Part shown: one piece after another, positions 1-8,162 of the stretch
How positions within the stretch are numbered: position 1 is the first letter of the stretch
Layout: every line of letters begins with the position of its first letter
Assembly (NCBI RefSeq): GCF_965661665.1
Contig: NZ_CBFIEO010000017.1
Location: forward strand, 1 to 61,573
Direction of reading: 5' to 3'
DNA: 61,573 nucleotides
DNA from: Cognatiyoonia sp965661665
Lineage (GTDB): Bacteria > Pseudomonadota > Alphaproteobacteria > Rhodobacterales > Rhodobacteraceae
Position numbers and translations under genes: made by a program
The notes under the pieces: generated by a model
Database searches by the model: none
What the model was told of the DNA's origin: nothing
What the model saw: only the letters and a program-made list of their open reading frames with translations

Positions 1-1
1 T

Positions 2-874
2 GTTGATGTCATCTTTCTTGATCTCGAAGATGCGGTTGCGCCAGATGAAAAAGTACAGGCGCGCAAGAACATCATCAAAGCCCTGAACGAAATCGACTGG
101 GGCAACAAATCCATGTCGGTTCGGATCAACGGCCTCGACACACACTATATGTATCGCGATGTGGTGGACGTGGTTGAGCAGGCTGGGGAGCGGCTCGACC
201 TCATCATGATTCCGAAGGTTGGCACCGCCGCTGACGTCTATGCCGTGGACATGATGGTGACCCAAATTGAGGACGCAAAAGGCTATAAAAAACGCATCGG
301 TTTTGAGCACATTATTGAAACCGCATTAGGCATGCAAAATGTAAACGAAATCGCCGCTGCATCAGAGCGGAATGAGAGCCTTCATTTCGGCGTCGCAGAC
401 TACGCCGCATCCATGCGGGCCCGCACCACGGTCATCGGCGGTGTCAACGAAAACTACGCGGTCCTAACCGACCCTGCCGACGACGGCTCCCGTCAGGTGC
501 ACTGGGGGGATATGTGGCACTCCGCCATTGCGAATATGGTGGTTGCTGCCCGTGCCAACGGCTTGCGCCCAATCGACGGACCCTTCGGTGATTTCTCCGA
601 CCCAGACGGGTACAAAGCCGCAGCCTATCGCGCCGCCGTTCTGGGTTGTGAGGGCAAATGGGCGATCCACCCAAGCCAAATCGCGCTCGCCAACGAGGTG
701 ATGAGCCCGTCTGACGCCGAAATCGACAAAGCACAGCGCATCCTCGCAGCGATGGCCGAAGCCGAAGCCGCAGGCAAAGGAGCCGTCAGCCTTGATGGCC
801 GCCTGATCGACTACGCCTCCATCCGTCAAGCGGAAGTGCTGGTTGAAAAGGCAAAGCAAATCTCAGCTGGCTAA
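2..874 (+). CDS. mcl1: L-malyl-CoA/beta-methylmalyl-CoA lyase (5' truncated by window edge)
   Basis: This is a HpcH/CitE-family aldolase that reversibly cleaves malyl-CoA and beta-methylmalyl-CoA into acetyl- or propionyl-CoA plus glyoxylate, a step of the ethylmalonyl-CoA pathway in Rhodobacterales. The visible 290 residues contain the CitE-type motifs IFLDLEDAVAPDEK at the start, SVRINGL, LIMIPKVG and the C-terminal HPSQIALANEVM segment. Family members are about 318 residues, so roughly 28 N-terminal residues lie outside the window. The frame is open from base 2. The family assignment is firm. The malyl-CoA role follows from family knowledge. Confidence 0.9.
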   Translation, partial: VDVIFLDLEDAVAPDEKVQARKNIIKALNEIDWGNKSMSVRINGLDTHYMYRDVVDVVEQAGERLDLIMIPKVGTAADVYAVDMMVTQIEDAKGYKKRIGFEHIIETALGMQNVNEIAAASERNESLHFGVADYAASMRARTTVIGGVNENYAVLTDPADDGSRQVHWGDMWHSAIANMVVAARANGLRPIDGPFGDFSDPDGYKAAAYRAAVLGCEGKWAIHPSQIALANEVMSPSDAEIDKAQRILAAMAEAEAAGKGAVSLDGRLIDYASIRQAEVLVEKAKQISAG

Positions 875-890
875 ACCAATAAGCAAACCT

Positions 891-916
891 CGGCGGCGCT
901 ATGCCCTGCGCCGCCG
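891..916 (+). terminator. GC-rich hairpin after mcl1
   Basis: A perfect 9-bp stem, CGGCGGCGC paired with GCGCCGCCG, encloses an 8-base loop 17 bases after the mcl1 stop. No T-tract follows, so it may stabilise the 3' end rather than act as a classical terminator. Confidence 0.45.
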
Positions 917-1400
917 ACTGGCCCCCATAAGCCACCCCACAGTGAAGCCAATCATTGTGCAGATCGCCACGACAGCAGACCGTCGGACCTGAACCTGCCA
1001 AGTCAAACACCGATAGTCGACGAGTGCTGCATTCTGCACCGAAATACCGTCAGTACCTAAGTGACAAAGGCCAAAAGCAACCAAGCCAGTTTACGTTGCA
1101 TGATGTGTTCCTTTGTTTTGCGCCTCGTAAGGGATGCCCCGACCGTCAATCATACCAAGCTGGGCGCAACTGCGTAAAACAGACCAGTACCCCATGCGCG
1201 CTGCGCGCAGGATGACGAATCTCGTCCAACCGATATGGCAGGAACAAGATATCATCAGGATGCTCTGGCACAGTTGTTCCAAAATGTGCGGCCAACCCCT
1301 CTTGCTCCATCAGGTTCAGCCAAACAAGCGTCAGTTTGCTACACATCCAGCCCAATGTTGGCTGTCTGACGTCAGCGCTTATGGGTCCAAATAGGGCAAT
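917..1400. other. Intergenic region with unrecognised coding relics
   Basis: I see no convincing intact gene here. On the minus strand, around 1146-1355, a 69-codon frame has a protein-like composition (for example HFGTTVPEHPDDILFLPYR) but no recognisable family and no clear start. It may be a relic truncated by the adjacent insertion element. A 61-codon minus frame at 899-1084 ends in a hydrophobic stretch and could be a small membrane protein, but nothing else supports it. Confidence 0.3.
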
Positions 1401-1752
1401 TTGATAAGACAGTTTTCTTGGCTCATCGTAACCACCAAAGAGTGGACGACGAGAAAAACAATAAAGAGCCCTGACGAGAAGATCGTCAAAGACATCAAAT
1501 GGGCTACGCGCAAACAGTATTCGGCTGAAGAGAAGATCCGAATCTTGCTGAAGAACTACTTCCTACCGGGCGATCTCAAAGCCCAGATTGAAGCCTTCGT
1601 CGATCACTACAACCATCAGCGCTACCACGGGAGCCTCAACAACGTCACACCTACTGACGTCTACTTCGGACGGGACAAGGCCATTCCGAAGCAACGAGAA
1701 AGGATCAAACAGAAGACCTTCGAAACGCGACGCTTGCATCACCGCCAGCACC
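1401..1752 (+). mobile_element. Internally deleted IS3-family transposase remnant
   Basis: The frame begins with residues typical of an IS3-family OrfA N-terminus (DEKIVKDIKWATRKQYSAEE, KIRIL). It then jumps directly to the OrfB C-terminus (LPGDLKAQIEAFVDHYNHQR, YHGSLNNVTPTDVYFGRDKA, KQRERIKQKTFETRRL). The helix-turn-helix remainder of OrfA and nearly all of the DDE catalytic domain of OrfB are missing, so the copy cannot transpose by itself. The natural OrfA GTG start near 1443 is out of frame with the rest. The right boundary is placed where sequence resembling another gene resumes. Terminal inverted repeats could not be fixed by eye. Confidence 0.75.
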
Positions 1753-1848
1753 CCTGGCAAGCAACGGGGTCATTTGCATCTTGTGACCAGCGCCAAACGA
1801 GCGGATACACGTTCCAAGAGGATAGCGAAACTGATCTCGGACCTTTGA
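1753..1848 (+). pseudogene. C-terminal fragment, YdeI/OmpD-associated-like
   Basis: In a second frame just after the insertion remnant, about 31 codons read PGKQRGHLHLVTSAKRADTR followed by SKRIAKLISDL and a TGA. The pattern of SAKR, then TR.KRI, then a short amphipathic tail resembles the C-terminus of YdeI/OmpD-associated proteins. I infer that the rest of this gene was lost when the IS element inserted or deleted. The fragment ends two bases before the DUF3429 start, consistent with a former operon. The fragment is too short for a firm assignment. Confidence 0.4.
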
Positions 1849-1850
1849 GC

Positions 1851-2297
1851 ATGATTTTTGACATTCCGCGCGTGCCGCTTGCGCTGACACTTGCAGGGGT
1901 CCTCCCTTTCGTTTGGGGGGCTTTGACCACCTTGAACCCTGCCCTCTCTGCATGGGGGATCGAGCATTTGGGCAGCCGCTTCGTCGGGCCTTATGTTCAG
2001 TTATTCTACGGCACGGTCATCCTGTCGTTCATGTCCGGTGTGCTCTGGGGCTTCGTGGCACGGAGCGACTACTCCTTTGGCTATGTCCTTTCCGTCATTC
2101 CTGCGCTTTGGGCGTTTTTCATGACGGGGGGCGGACCAACTACTGCATCGATCAACCTGATCATCGGGTTTGTCGCCGTGTTGGCACTTGATTGGCATTT
2201 TTCGTCGCTCGGCCAAACGCCGCATTGGTGGTTCAAGATGCGCGCCGGTGTCACCGCGCTCGTTGTGCTGTGCCTGATGCCGGGAGCCATGCTTTGA
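1851..2297 (+). CDS. DUF3429 family membrane protein
   Basis: This 148-residue integral membrane protein has four or five hydrophobic segments (roughly residues 10-28, 45-65, 70-90, 95-112 and 128-146). It matches the DUF3429 family, whose function is unknown. The start is the ATG of MIFDIPRVPLALTLAGVLP. The upstream frame stays open through the transposase remnant to 1401, so automatic gene callers would probably report a 298-residue chimera. Its stop overlaps the TTG start of the methyltransferase gene, suggesting translational coupling. Confidence 0.8.
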   Translation: MIFDIPRVPLALTLAGVLPFVWGALTTLNPALSAWGIEHLGSRFVGPYVQLFYGTVILSFMSGVLWGFVARSDYSFGYVLSVIPALWAFFMTGGGPTTASINLIIGFVAVLALDWHFSSLGQTPHWWFKMRAGVTALVVLCLMPGAML

Positions 2298-2890
2298 TCG
2301 ACGACAGAACCATCGCTGTCTATGACGCCAAGGCGGAGGATTACGCGCGGCTGGTTCAAAAATCAAAGCCAGACGAACATTTGCGGGCGTTTATCGGTGA
2401 TTTGCCAAAGGGGGCGCATGTGCTTGATCTCGGATGCGGGCCTGCGAAAGCGTCGTCATTCATGAAAGAAGCGGGTCTGGTGCCGGATCCTGTCGATGCC
2501 TCTGACAGCATGGTCAAGCTAGCGAATGAAACTTTCAACATCGGTGCGCGCGTTGGTCGGTTTGATGAGATTGATGGCGTCGAGGTCTATGACGGCATCT
2601 GGGCGAATTTCAGTTTGCTTCACGCGGCGGAGGATGAGCTGCCCCTTCATATCGCGGCCCTCACCACGACGCTGAAACCAAACGGCGTTTTTCACATCGC
2701 AATGAAGGTCGGCGAAGGTACGCGACGCGACGCCTTGGATCGTCGCTATACCTTCGTGACCGAAGAGGAGCTGCGGTATTTGTTGGAAAACGTGGGCCTG
2801 ACGATTGTGGATCAGGATGCTGGGGAAGAGGCAGGGCTCGACGGCAAGGTCTCCCCTTGGATCATGTATAGGGCGCGCAAGGATGGCTGA
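2294..2890 (+). CDS. Class I SAM-dependent methyltransferase
   Basis: This 198-residue protein has the SAM-binding motif I HVLDLGCGPAKAS near residue 37. An acidic post-motif (PVDASDSM) and a motif resembling IV (YDGIWANFSLLHA) follow. The substrate is unknown. I take a TTG start overlapping the DUF3429 stop (TTGA), with GGGAG about eight bases upstream, because no ATG or GTG in this frame sits suitably near residue 1. It overlaps rnhA by eight bases, so the three genes look like one operon. Confidence 0.8.
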   Translation: MIDDRTIAVYDAKAEDYARLVQKSKPDEHLRAFIGDLPKGAHVLDLGCGPAKASSFMKEAGLVPDPVDASDSMVKLANETFNIGARVGRFDEIDGVEVYDGIWANFSLLHAAEDELPLHIAALTTTLKPNGVFHIAMKVGEGTRRDALDRRYTFVTEEELRYLLENVGLTIVDQDAGEEAGLDGKVSPWIMYRARKDG

Positions 2891-3350
2891 GCTTTTTGCT
2901 TACACAGACGGGGCGTGCTCCGGCAATCCGGGTCCGGGTGGTTGGGGCGCTTTGCTGATCGCGCGCGAGGGCGACGAGGTTATCAAAAAGCGGGAGTTGA
3001 ACGGTGGCGAGCCCGAAACCACAAACAACCGGATGGAGCTTTTGGCCGCCATCACTGCGCTTGAAACGCTCAAGACCCCGTCCAAGATTACGATCGTGAC
3101 GGACAGTGTTTACGTCAAAGACGGGATCACAAAGTGGATCTTTGGGTGGAAAGCAAGGGGCTGGAAAACCGCCGCCAAGAAGCCCGTGAAGAACGAGGAG
3201 CTTTGGACGCGATTGGATGCAGCGACCCAGACCCATAACATAACATGGGAATGGGTTAAAGGCCACGCAGGCCATCCCGAAAATGAGCGCGCGGATGAGT
3301 TGGCGCGTCAGGGGATGGAACCGTTCAAGCCGTCGAAAGACGACAGCTAG
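2883..3350 (+). CDS. rnhA: Ribonuclease HI
   Basis: This cytoplasmic endonuclease degrades the RNA strand of RNA:DNA hybrids, for example Okazaki primers and R-loops. At 155 residues it is the usual bacterial length. The carboxylate active site is complete: Asp in YTDGACSGNPGPGGWGA, Glu in NNRMELLAAI, Asp in TDSVYV, and His and Asp in the HAGHPENERADELA segment. The ATG lies inside the methyltransferase 3' end. The gene converges on the quinone oxidoreductase, and the two stop codons share a CTAG at 3347-3350. Confidence 0.96.
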   Translation: MAELFAYTDGACSGNPGPGGWGALLIAREGDEVIKKRELNGGEPETTNNRMELLAAITALETLKTPSKITIVTDSVYVKDGITKWIFGWKARGWKTAAKKPVKNEELWTRLDAATQTHNITWEWVKGHAGHPENERADELARQGMEPFKPSKDDS

Positions 3351-4330
3351 ATTTTCAAAACGATCTTGCCGATGTGCGCGCTGCTTTCCATGCGGGCGTG
3401 GGCGGCGCTGGCGTCTTCCAAAGCAAACTCCTGATCCATCACCGGCGCGACGCGACCGGCTGCAAGCAGCGGCCAAACCTCTCGGCACAGATCATCAGCA
3501 ATTCGCGCCTTCGCCAAATCAGACTGCGGGCGCAGGGTAGAGCCTGTCATCGTCAGGCGGCGCGTCATGAGGTGTACGAGGTTCAGCTCAGCCTTCATGC
3601 CTTGTAGGAACGCAATCTGTACCAACCGCCCATCATCGGCCAAGGCTTTGAGGTTGCGCTGGATATAAGGACCACCCACCATGTCGAGGATCACATCGGC
3701 ACCCCCTTCGGCGCGGAGCACTTCCACAAAATCCTCTTCCCGATAGTTGATCGCTTTCTCGGCACCCAATTCTACACAAGCTGCGCATTTCTCATCGCTG
3801 CCCGCAGTGGCAAAGGCCAGCGCGCCGAAGGCGTTGGCGAGTTGGATCGCCGTTGTGCCAATCCCAGAGCTGCCGCCATGAACCAAGAACCGCTCCCCCG
3901 CTTTCAGGCCGCCACGCATGAAAACGTTCGACCAAACGGTGAAGAAAGTCTCGGGCAGGCACGCGGCTTGCTTTTCAGACATGCCATCTGGAATGGGCAG
4001 GCAGTGGGCCGCAGGTGTGTTCACCCGCTCAGCATAGCCGCCGCCGGGCAGCAAGGCGCAAACTTTGTCGCCCACATCGATGCCCGACACACCATCGCCT
4101 ACCGCACAGACGGTGCCAGCGCCCTCAAGCCCCGGCAGGTCACTTGTGCCCTTGGGTGGATTGTAGAGCCCTGCCCGTTGAAGCGCGTCAGGCCGGTTCA
4201 CGCCCGCGTAAGACAGCGCTATTTGCACTTCACCGTGCTCCGGCGCGGCGATTTCCCGTGTCGCAGGTTTAAGAACTTCAGGACCACCGTGCGCAGTGAT
4301 TTCCACCACGCAGATCATTTCGCCGCTCAT
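3347..4330 (-). CDS. NAD(P)H:quinone oxidoreductase, PIG3/zeta-crystallin type
   Basis: This 327-residue zinc-free medium-chain dehydrogenase/reductase belongs to the quinone oxidoreductase branch (TP53I3/PIG3-like). The N-terminal GroES-like domain has the AGVNRPD motif. The Rossmann segment VHGGSSGIGTTAIQLA follows near residue 147. The cysteine ligands of zinc alcohol dehydrogenases are absent, as expected for this branch. AAGGAA sits about five bases before the chosen ATG. The gene lies ten bases downstream of coq9 on the same strand, which suggests co-transcription and a link to quinone metabolism. The exact substrate is unknown. Confidence 0.88.
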   Translation of the reverse strand: MSGEMICVVEITAHGGPEVLKPATREIAAPEHGEVQIALSYAGVNRPDALQRAGLYNPPKGTSDLPGLEGAGTVCAVGDGVSGIDVGDKVCALLPGGGYAERVNTPAAHCLPIPDGMSEKQAACLPETFFTVWSNVFMRGGLKAGERFLVHGGSSGIGTTAIQLANAFGALAFATAGSDEKCAACVELGAEKAINYREEDFVEVLRAEGGADVILDMVGGPYIQRNLKALADDGRLVQIAFLQGMKAELNLVHLMTRRLTMTGSTLRPQSDLAKARIADDLCREVWPLLAAGRVAPVMDQEFALEDASAAHARMESSAHIGKIVLKI

Positions 4331-4339
4331 TTGTCTTCC

Positions 4340-5035
4340 TTAAGTGTCGCCGCGCCACATCCCCGGCAGATCAACATCCGGAATGCGGTTTGGGGCTTTG
4401 ATCATACCCAGCATCCGCGACAGCGGATCGGTGATCGGCTTCAGGGCTGGGTTGTTGTTCACGCGAGCTTTGAATTTCTCAAAGTTCATCACATTGTCGA
4501 TCCGGCGGCCGATGAAGGCGCGGGTGGCGCTGTGATCTTCGCTCATATCGCCGAGCCAGAACAAGACGACGGAGCTATAGACCGCCGAGAGCGTCGCGCG
4601 CTTTGAATACCAGTTGATGTCGTCAGAGGTGTCGCCAAGCACGGTCCAAATACGATCCGCGGTGCCCCAGATAAGCTTTGCCCCATCCGGCGCCATATGT
4701 GGCAAGGCGAACAGCACAGTGCCATGGCGCACCGTCTCTTTATCCGTGATGGCTTCCAACCGCAGCCAAATCGCATGGGCCACCTTTTCGCTATAGCGCA
4801 TCTCTGACAGGTCGGCCTGCGCCATCGCAGCAGCCATCTCATCATCACCGCGCTGATGATACAGGATCGCAAGGTCAACGGCCCCACGGGGGAACAAGGT
4901 TTGCGCGTGTGCTTTATCAATGCCGACATCGGCAATGGCAGCCTCAAAGGCAGGCTGTGACCATCCGTCAAAGGCGACGTAGTCAAGAATGGCATCAATA
5001 AGTTGGACTTTTACGGGGTCTACTGGCGGTTTCAT
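4340..5035 (-). CDS. coq9: COQ9 family protein (rpsU-divergently transcribed)
   Basis: This 231-residue protein belongs to the COQ9 family. The family binds lipid or quinone intermediates and supports ubiquinone biosynthesis. It was first catalogued as the rpsU-divergently transcribed family TIGR02396, and rpsU is indeed divergent 110 bases away. The start MKPPVDPVKVQ has GAGGA about ten bases upstream. A longer frame, 12 codons further, lacks such a site. The N-terminal half resembles a TetR-like helical fold and the conserved C-terminal domain contains INWYSKRATLSAVYSS. Confidence 0.88.
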   Translation of the reverse strand: MKPPVDPVKVQLIDAILDYVAFDGWSQPAFEAAIADVGIDKAHAQTLFPRGAVDLAILYHQRGDDEMAAAMAQADLSEMRYSEKVAHAIWLRLEAITDKETVRHGTVLFALPHMAPDGAKLIWGTADRIWTVLGDTSDDINWYSKRATLSAVYSSVVLFWLGDMSEDHSATRAFIGRRIDNVMNFEKFKARVNNNPALKPITDPLSRMLGMIKAPNRIPDVDLPGMWRGDT

Positions 5036-5144
5036 CGTCGTTTCCTCGCGGTTCCGGTGGATACTAGACAAAACTATAGTGCGATGCTACACGCCGACCT
5101 CCTGCTTTTTTGCAAATCTAGATTAGAAAGGTGGTGTAAACCAC

Positions 5145-5351
5145 ATGCAGGTTAGTGTTCGTGATAACAACGTCGATCAGGCGTTGCGTGCTCTGAAGAA
5201 GAAACTTCAGCGTGAGGGTGTTTTCCGCGAGATGAAGCTCAAGCAGCATTTCGAAAAACCATCCGTGCGCAAAGCGCGTGAGAAAGCTGAAGCTATTCGC
5301 CGTCAGCGCAAGCTGGCGCGCAAGAAAGCGCAACGTGAGGGTTTGTTGTAA
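5145..5351 (+). CDS. rpsU: 30S ribosomal protein S21
   Basis: This 68-residue, highly basic protein is typical of alphaproteobacterial S21 (MQVSVRDNNVDQALRALKKK at the start, KARKAQREGLL-like tail). It binds near the platform of the 30S subunit and helps initiation. AAAGGTGG precedes the ATG. A strong terminator follows directly, so it is probably monocistronic. Confidence 0.97.
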   Translation: MQVSVRDNNVDQALRALKKKLQREGVFREMKLKQHFEKPSVRKAREKAEAIRRQRKLARKKAQREGLL

Positions 5352-5381
5352 GACACCCCCAGACGTTTACGAATGAGAATG

Positions 5382-5412
5382 CCCCGGTCTTGTGCACAAG
5401 GCCGGGGTTTTT
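5382..5412 (+). terminator. Rho-independent terminator of rpsU
   Basis: CCCCGGTCTTGTG pairs with CACAAGGCCGGGG (13 pairs, one G-T) and is followed by TTTTT. Confidence 0.93.
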
Positions 5413-5414
5413 CG

Positions 5415-5765
5415 TTACTGGCGCATGTACTGCGTTTGGCGGCCCTTGCCTTGGTTGCGCACGGTGACGAGCTTGTCACCATCAGTCAGCACCACAACGC
5501 AGTCCAACGGAAGCCGTTCCTTACCAAGTTTACGGTCGAAACAGGCAAAGCCCTTGTCGAACCACCCTGTGCCAGTAAGGTCCTTGCCCCCGCTACCGCG
5601 GCTTAGGCTACCGTCGCTGTTAAAGAGAAACCAATTACCGGCACTGTCTTCAAATGGCGTTTCGACCACCTGCGCATCAAATATGCTTTGGTCAAAAATC
5701 TGCTGCCATTCTGCCGATGCAGGCAGCGCCATAAGGCCAAAAATAATCGTATAAAGAAATTTCAT
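5415..5765 (-). CDS. Small exported protein of unknown function
   Basis: This 116-residue protein has a clear Sec signal peptide (MKFLYTIIFGLMALPASA, cleavage before EWQQ). The mature part has a Trp-rich N-terminus and two cysteines (in GFACFD and PLDCVV) that could form a disulfide in the periplasm. AGGAGG sits about six bases upstream of the ATG. I recognise no characterised family. It converges with rpsU across the rpsU terminator. Confidence 0.7.
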   Translation of the reverse strand: MKFLYTIIFGLMALPASAEWQQIFDQSIFDAQVVETPFEDSAGNWFLFNSDGSLSRGSGGKDLTGTGWFDKGFACFDRKLGKERLPLDCVVVLTDGDKLVTVRNQGKGRQTQYMRQ

Positions 5766-5838
5766 AGCATCCTCCTGGAGCTAGAACCAAGAATCCCACT
5801 CCTGCAAGGAAGCGTCAAGCAAAGGCTAAGTTTGTGCG

Positions 5839-6390
5839 CTAAACTTTGCGTGTACGGCGGCGCAGCAAAGCGCCACCTGCAATGGTAAGGGCACGCATCG
5901 CGCAAGAGGCTGGGAGCGGTACGGGTGCAACTTCGATCTGAAAGATCACCTCTTGTCCCGCAATCCGACCGACATTAGAGAAATCAATCCAGATTACGTT
6001 TTCGTTTACAATAGATGTAATTGGCCCAAGGTTCGTACCAGTGATCTGAGTTAAAGACCGAAAGTCAGGCAGGTTATCTATTGTGTCGCACAAAACGATA
6101 CCGTTGAACCCGTTGCCCTGATAAAAGTTGAAGTTCCCCATCTGGAACACCAACTCGTCTTGGTTAGTGGTCTCGTTGCGCCGAATATCGATCGTGTAAA
6201 CAGTTCTGTTGCAGATTTGAAGATTAACTTCTTCTCCCTCACCGGCAATGAAGGTCTGCGGGAAAAACTGGTTCCCACGAAGTTCATGATGAAATTAAGA
6301 CTCTATACCATACAAGATCGTAACAGCGGATGCAGCACTTGCACTGAGGCAAGCGACCAACGCAACTGCGAGTACTTTCGAGAATTGCAT
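5839..6390 (-). pseudogene. Exported VPLPA-CTERM-like protein with premature stop
   Basis: Reading from ATG at 6390, a signal peptide (MQFSKVLAVALVACLSASAA, then SA) is followed by TILYGIES and an in-frame TAA at codon 32 (6295-6297). The frame then continues open for 151 more codons to the normal stop. The C-terminus has the VPLPAS motif, a short hydrophobic stretch and RRRTRK, the layout of a VPLPA-CTERM exosortase sorting signal, though the hydrophobic core looks eroded. One nonsense change thus splits an otherwise intact gene. An internal start for the 104-residue downstream part is unlikely to give an exported product. Confidence 0.7.
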
Positions 6391-6575
6391 TGTTATACCT
6401 CAACAATGGCCGAGGAAACCCCGACAACGCGCAAGGTATGAGTCAATCTTGACGTAATTGTGCTCGTTTACGGCCCATATTCGGACGCTTTGGAGGGAAG
6501 TTCTTGGAAACGCTCACCGTCGGGCGCCAATCCCTCCCGAGGACCTTTGATTGTCCAATTTTCGTAAACAAAATG

Positions 6576-7043
6576 TTAAACTGGCAAAGCTGTCGTGTCG
6601 CGAACCGTGCGAAGGGCAAACGAGGATTGCATCTGAGCGACCCCGGGCAGCGTCGCCAAATATTTGCGGTGTATTCTGGCGAAATCTTCTGTGTCGCCCG
6701 CCACAACTTTAAGCAGGTAGTCCGCTGTGCCTGCCATCAAATGACACTCCAAAACATCTGGCACACGCGCAACCGCCTTCTCAAAAGCGTCGAGCACTTC
6801 GTCCGCCTGACCTGACAGAGTTATTTCGACGAACACCGTTGTGGGGCGACTGACCTTTTTGGGATCGAGCAGCGCGACATAACCCTTGATGAATCCATCC
6901 GCTTCAAGACGCTGAACACGCCTATGACAAGCAGAGGGCGAAAGGTTCACGAGGTCGGAAAGCTCCGCGCTGGATGTGCGGCCGGATTTTTGAAGTACCG
7001 TCAAAATGCGACGATCTATTTGGTCTAGGTCTACTTCACGCAC
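6576..7043 (-). CDS. Lrp/AsnC family transcriptional regulator
   Basis: This protein of about 155 residues has an N-terminal winged helix-turn-helix (LDQIDRRILTVLQKSGRTSS, then LSPSACHRRVQRLEADGFIK). A RAM/AsnC ligand-binding domain follows (residues about 70-150, containing ECHLMAGTADYLLKV). Members sense amino acids and control neighbouring or global genes. A GTG at 7043 with AGGTGGG six bases upstream is the best start. An upstream GTG at 7070 adds nine residues but lacks a good ribosome site. No obvious target gene is adjacent. Confidence 0.87.
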   Translation of the reverse strand: MREVDLDQIDRRILTVLQKSGRTSSAELSDLVNLSPSACHRRVQRLEADGFIKGYVALLDPKKVSRPTTVFVEITLSGQADEVLDAFEKAVARVPDVLECHLMAGTADYLLKVVAGDTEDFARIHRKYLATLPGVAQMQSSFALRTVRDTTALPV

Positions 7044-7118
7044 GATTGTCCCACCTAACTTGTTTTTCACGCGATGAAATTACAGACTGGTGAGAGAAGG
7101 AGCAACAAAATCTGCAAC

Positions 7119-7147
7119 TAAAAAGGGCTCATCGGTGGTGAGCCCTT
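7119..7147 (-). terminator. Terminator of the mscL locus
   Basis: On the minus strand AAGGGCTCA pairs with TGAGCCCTT around a seven-base loop and is followed by TTTAG, 18 bases after the mscL stop. Confidence 0.88.
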
Positions 7148-7164
7148 CAAAAGATTGTCAAAGA

Positions 7165-7575
7165 TTACCTCTTCAGCGCGGCCAAGATATCTGCAAGCAG
7201 CTCTTCCTGAGTTGGACCCTTAGGCGCCTCAGGTGCAGGCTCTTCCTTCTTCTTCGTTTTGTTGACGGCCTTCACAAGAAGGAACACAACAAAGGCGATG
7301 ATCAGGAATTTGATGATGGCCATGATGAAACGGCCGTAAGCAAAGACAGCTGCGCCGGCTTCTCATGCCGCGGTGATGTTTGCATATTCGCCGTCACCCA
7401 ATACGGCAAACATGCCGCTAAAGTCGACGCCGCCCATGAAAAGGCTGATAATCGGGTTGATCAGGTTAGCAACAAAGCTACCGACGATTGCAGTGAATGC
7501 TGCTCCGATGATGATACCAACGGCCATGTCCATAACATTGCCCTTGGCGATAAAGTCTTTGAATTCTTCGATCAT
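7165..7575 (-). pseudogene. mscL: Large-conductance mechanosensitive channel with internal stop
   Basis: The 136-codon frame is a normal-length MscL: N-terminal IEEFKDFIAKGNVMDMAVGI, first transmembrane helix to about residue 45, periplasmic loop, second helix (AIIKFLIIAFVVFLLVKAVN) and a C-terminal charged helix. Codon 71 is TGA (7363-7365), located where relatives have a codon for a basic residue (ITAA-stop-EAGAAVFAYG). A single C-to-T change from CGA would explain it. As it stands the product ends in the periplasmic loop without the second helix, so the osmotic-shock valve should be inactive unless the stop is read through or is a sequencing error. Confidence 0.85.
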
Positions 7576-7700
7576 TTGTATCCCCTAGTTCTTTGTTGGC
7601 CGGCGCTCAGATCATTTACCTGCGTCACAACTGGCGGGACATGATCCGAAAAGTTAAACAATCCAATGATTTTCATTAACAACGTTTCCCCGTAAGGAAT

Positions 7701-8144
7701 TTACGGTAATTGTCCGGTCTCCACGTAACTCAGAATATCAATGACCTGCTGCGGTGTCTGAACCACGGCGAGGGCGGCTGCGTCGACCTCTTTCAAAGCA
7801 TGTTGATGCTCATCTTGGTGCATCACGATCAAGGATTTGCCCAAAGCCGCCGCGTATCCAGCGTCAAAAGCGGCATTCCATTGTTTGTACTCCTCACCAA
7901 ACCGGACAACGACGATATCCGCCTCTTCAATGCCCTTGCGCGTTCGGATGGCATTGAGTTTTGCGCCCTTGTGGTCGTGCCAGAAATTCTGATCTTCCGC
8001 ACCCATGATCGCGACACCGCAATCGTCGGAAGCATCGTGATCCGTCACAGGCGCGCTAAACGACACATTGAGGCCCGAAGCGCCCGCAATGATCTGGTCG
8101 CGCCAATCGGTATGAATTTCGCCTGAAAGATAGATTTTGAGCAT
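7701..8144 (-). CDS. ytoQ: YtoQ family protein
   Basis: This 147-residue protein is typical of the YtoQ family (MLKIYLSGEIHTDWRDQI at the start). The central part, IRTRKGIEEADIVVVRFGEE, and the following YKQWNAAFDAGYAAALGKSL resemble nucleoside 2-deoxyribosyltransferase-like folds. The cellular role is not established. It is transcribed toward mscL but separated by 125 bases. Confidence 0.85.
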   Translation of the reverse strand: MLKIYLSGEIHTDWRDQIIAGASGLNVSFSAPVTDHDASDDCGVAIMGAEDQNFWHDHKGAKLNAIRTRKGIEEADIVVVRFGEEYKQWNAAFDAGYAAALGKSLIVMHQDEHQHALKEVDAAALAVVQTPQQVIDILSYVETGQLP

Positions 8145-8162
8145 TGGACATTCCCTTATACT

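Noticed and set aside
1091..1355. A 69-codon minus-strand frame with protein-like sequence
   Set aside because: No known family, no ribosome site and no neighbour context. It is mentioned only as a possible relic.
1401..2297. A single 298-residue protein spanning the transposase-like part and the membrane domain
   Set aside because: The first half is a composite of the two ends of an IS3 transposase and the second half is a complete DUF3429 protein with its own ATG. The join is most simply an accident of insertion.
7165..7575. Selenocysteine or programmed readthrough at the mscL TGA
   Set aside because: MscL has no catalytic Cys or Sec at this position, and I see no obvious SECIS-type stem-loop after the stop. 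Decay or error is simpler.
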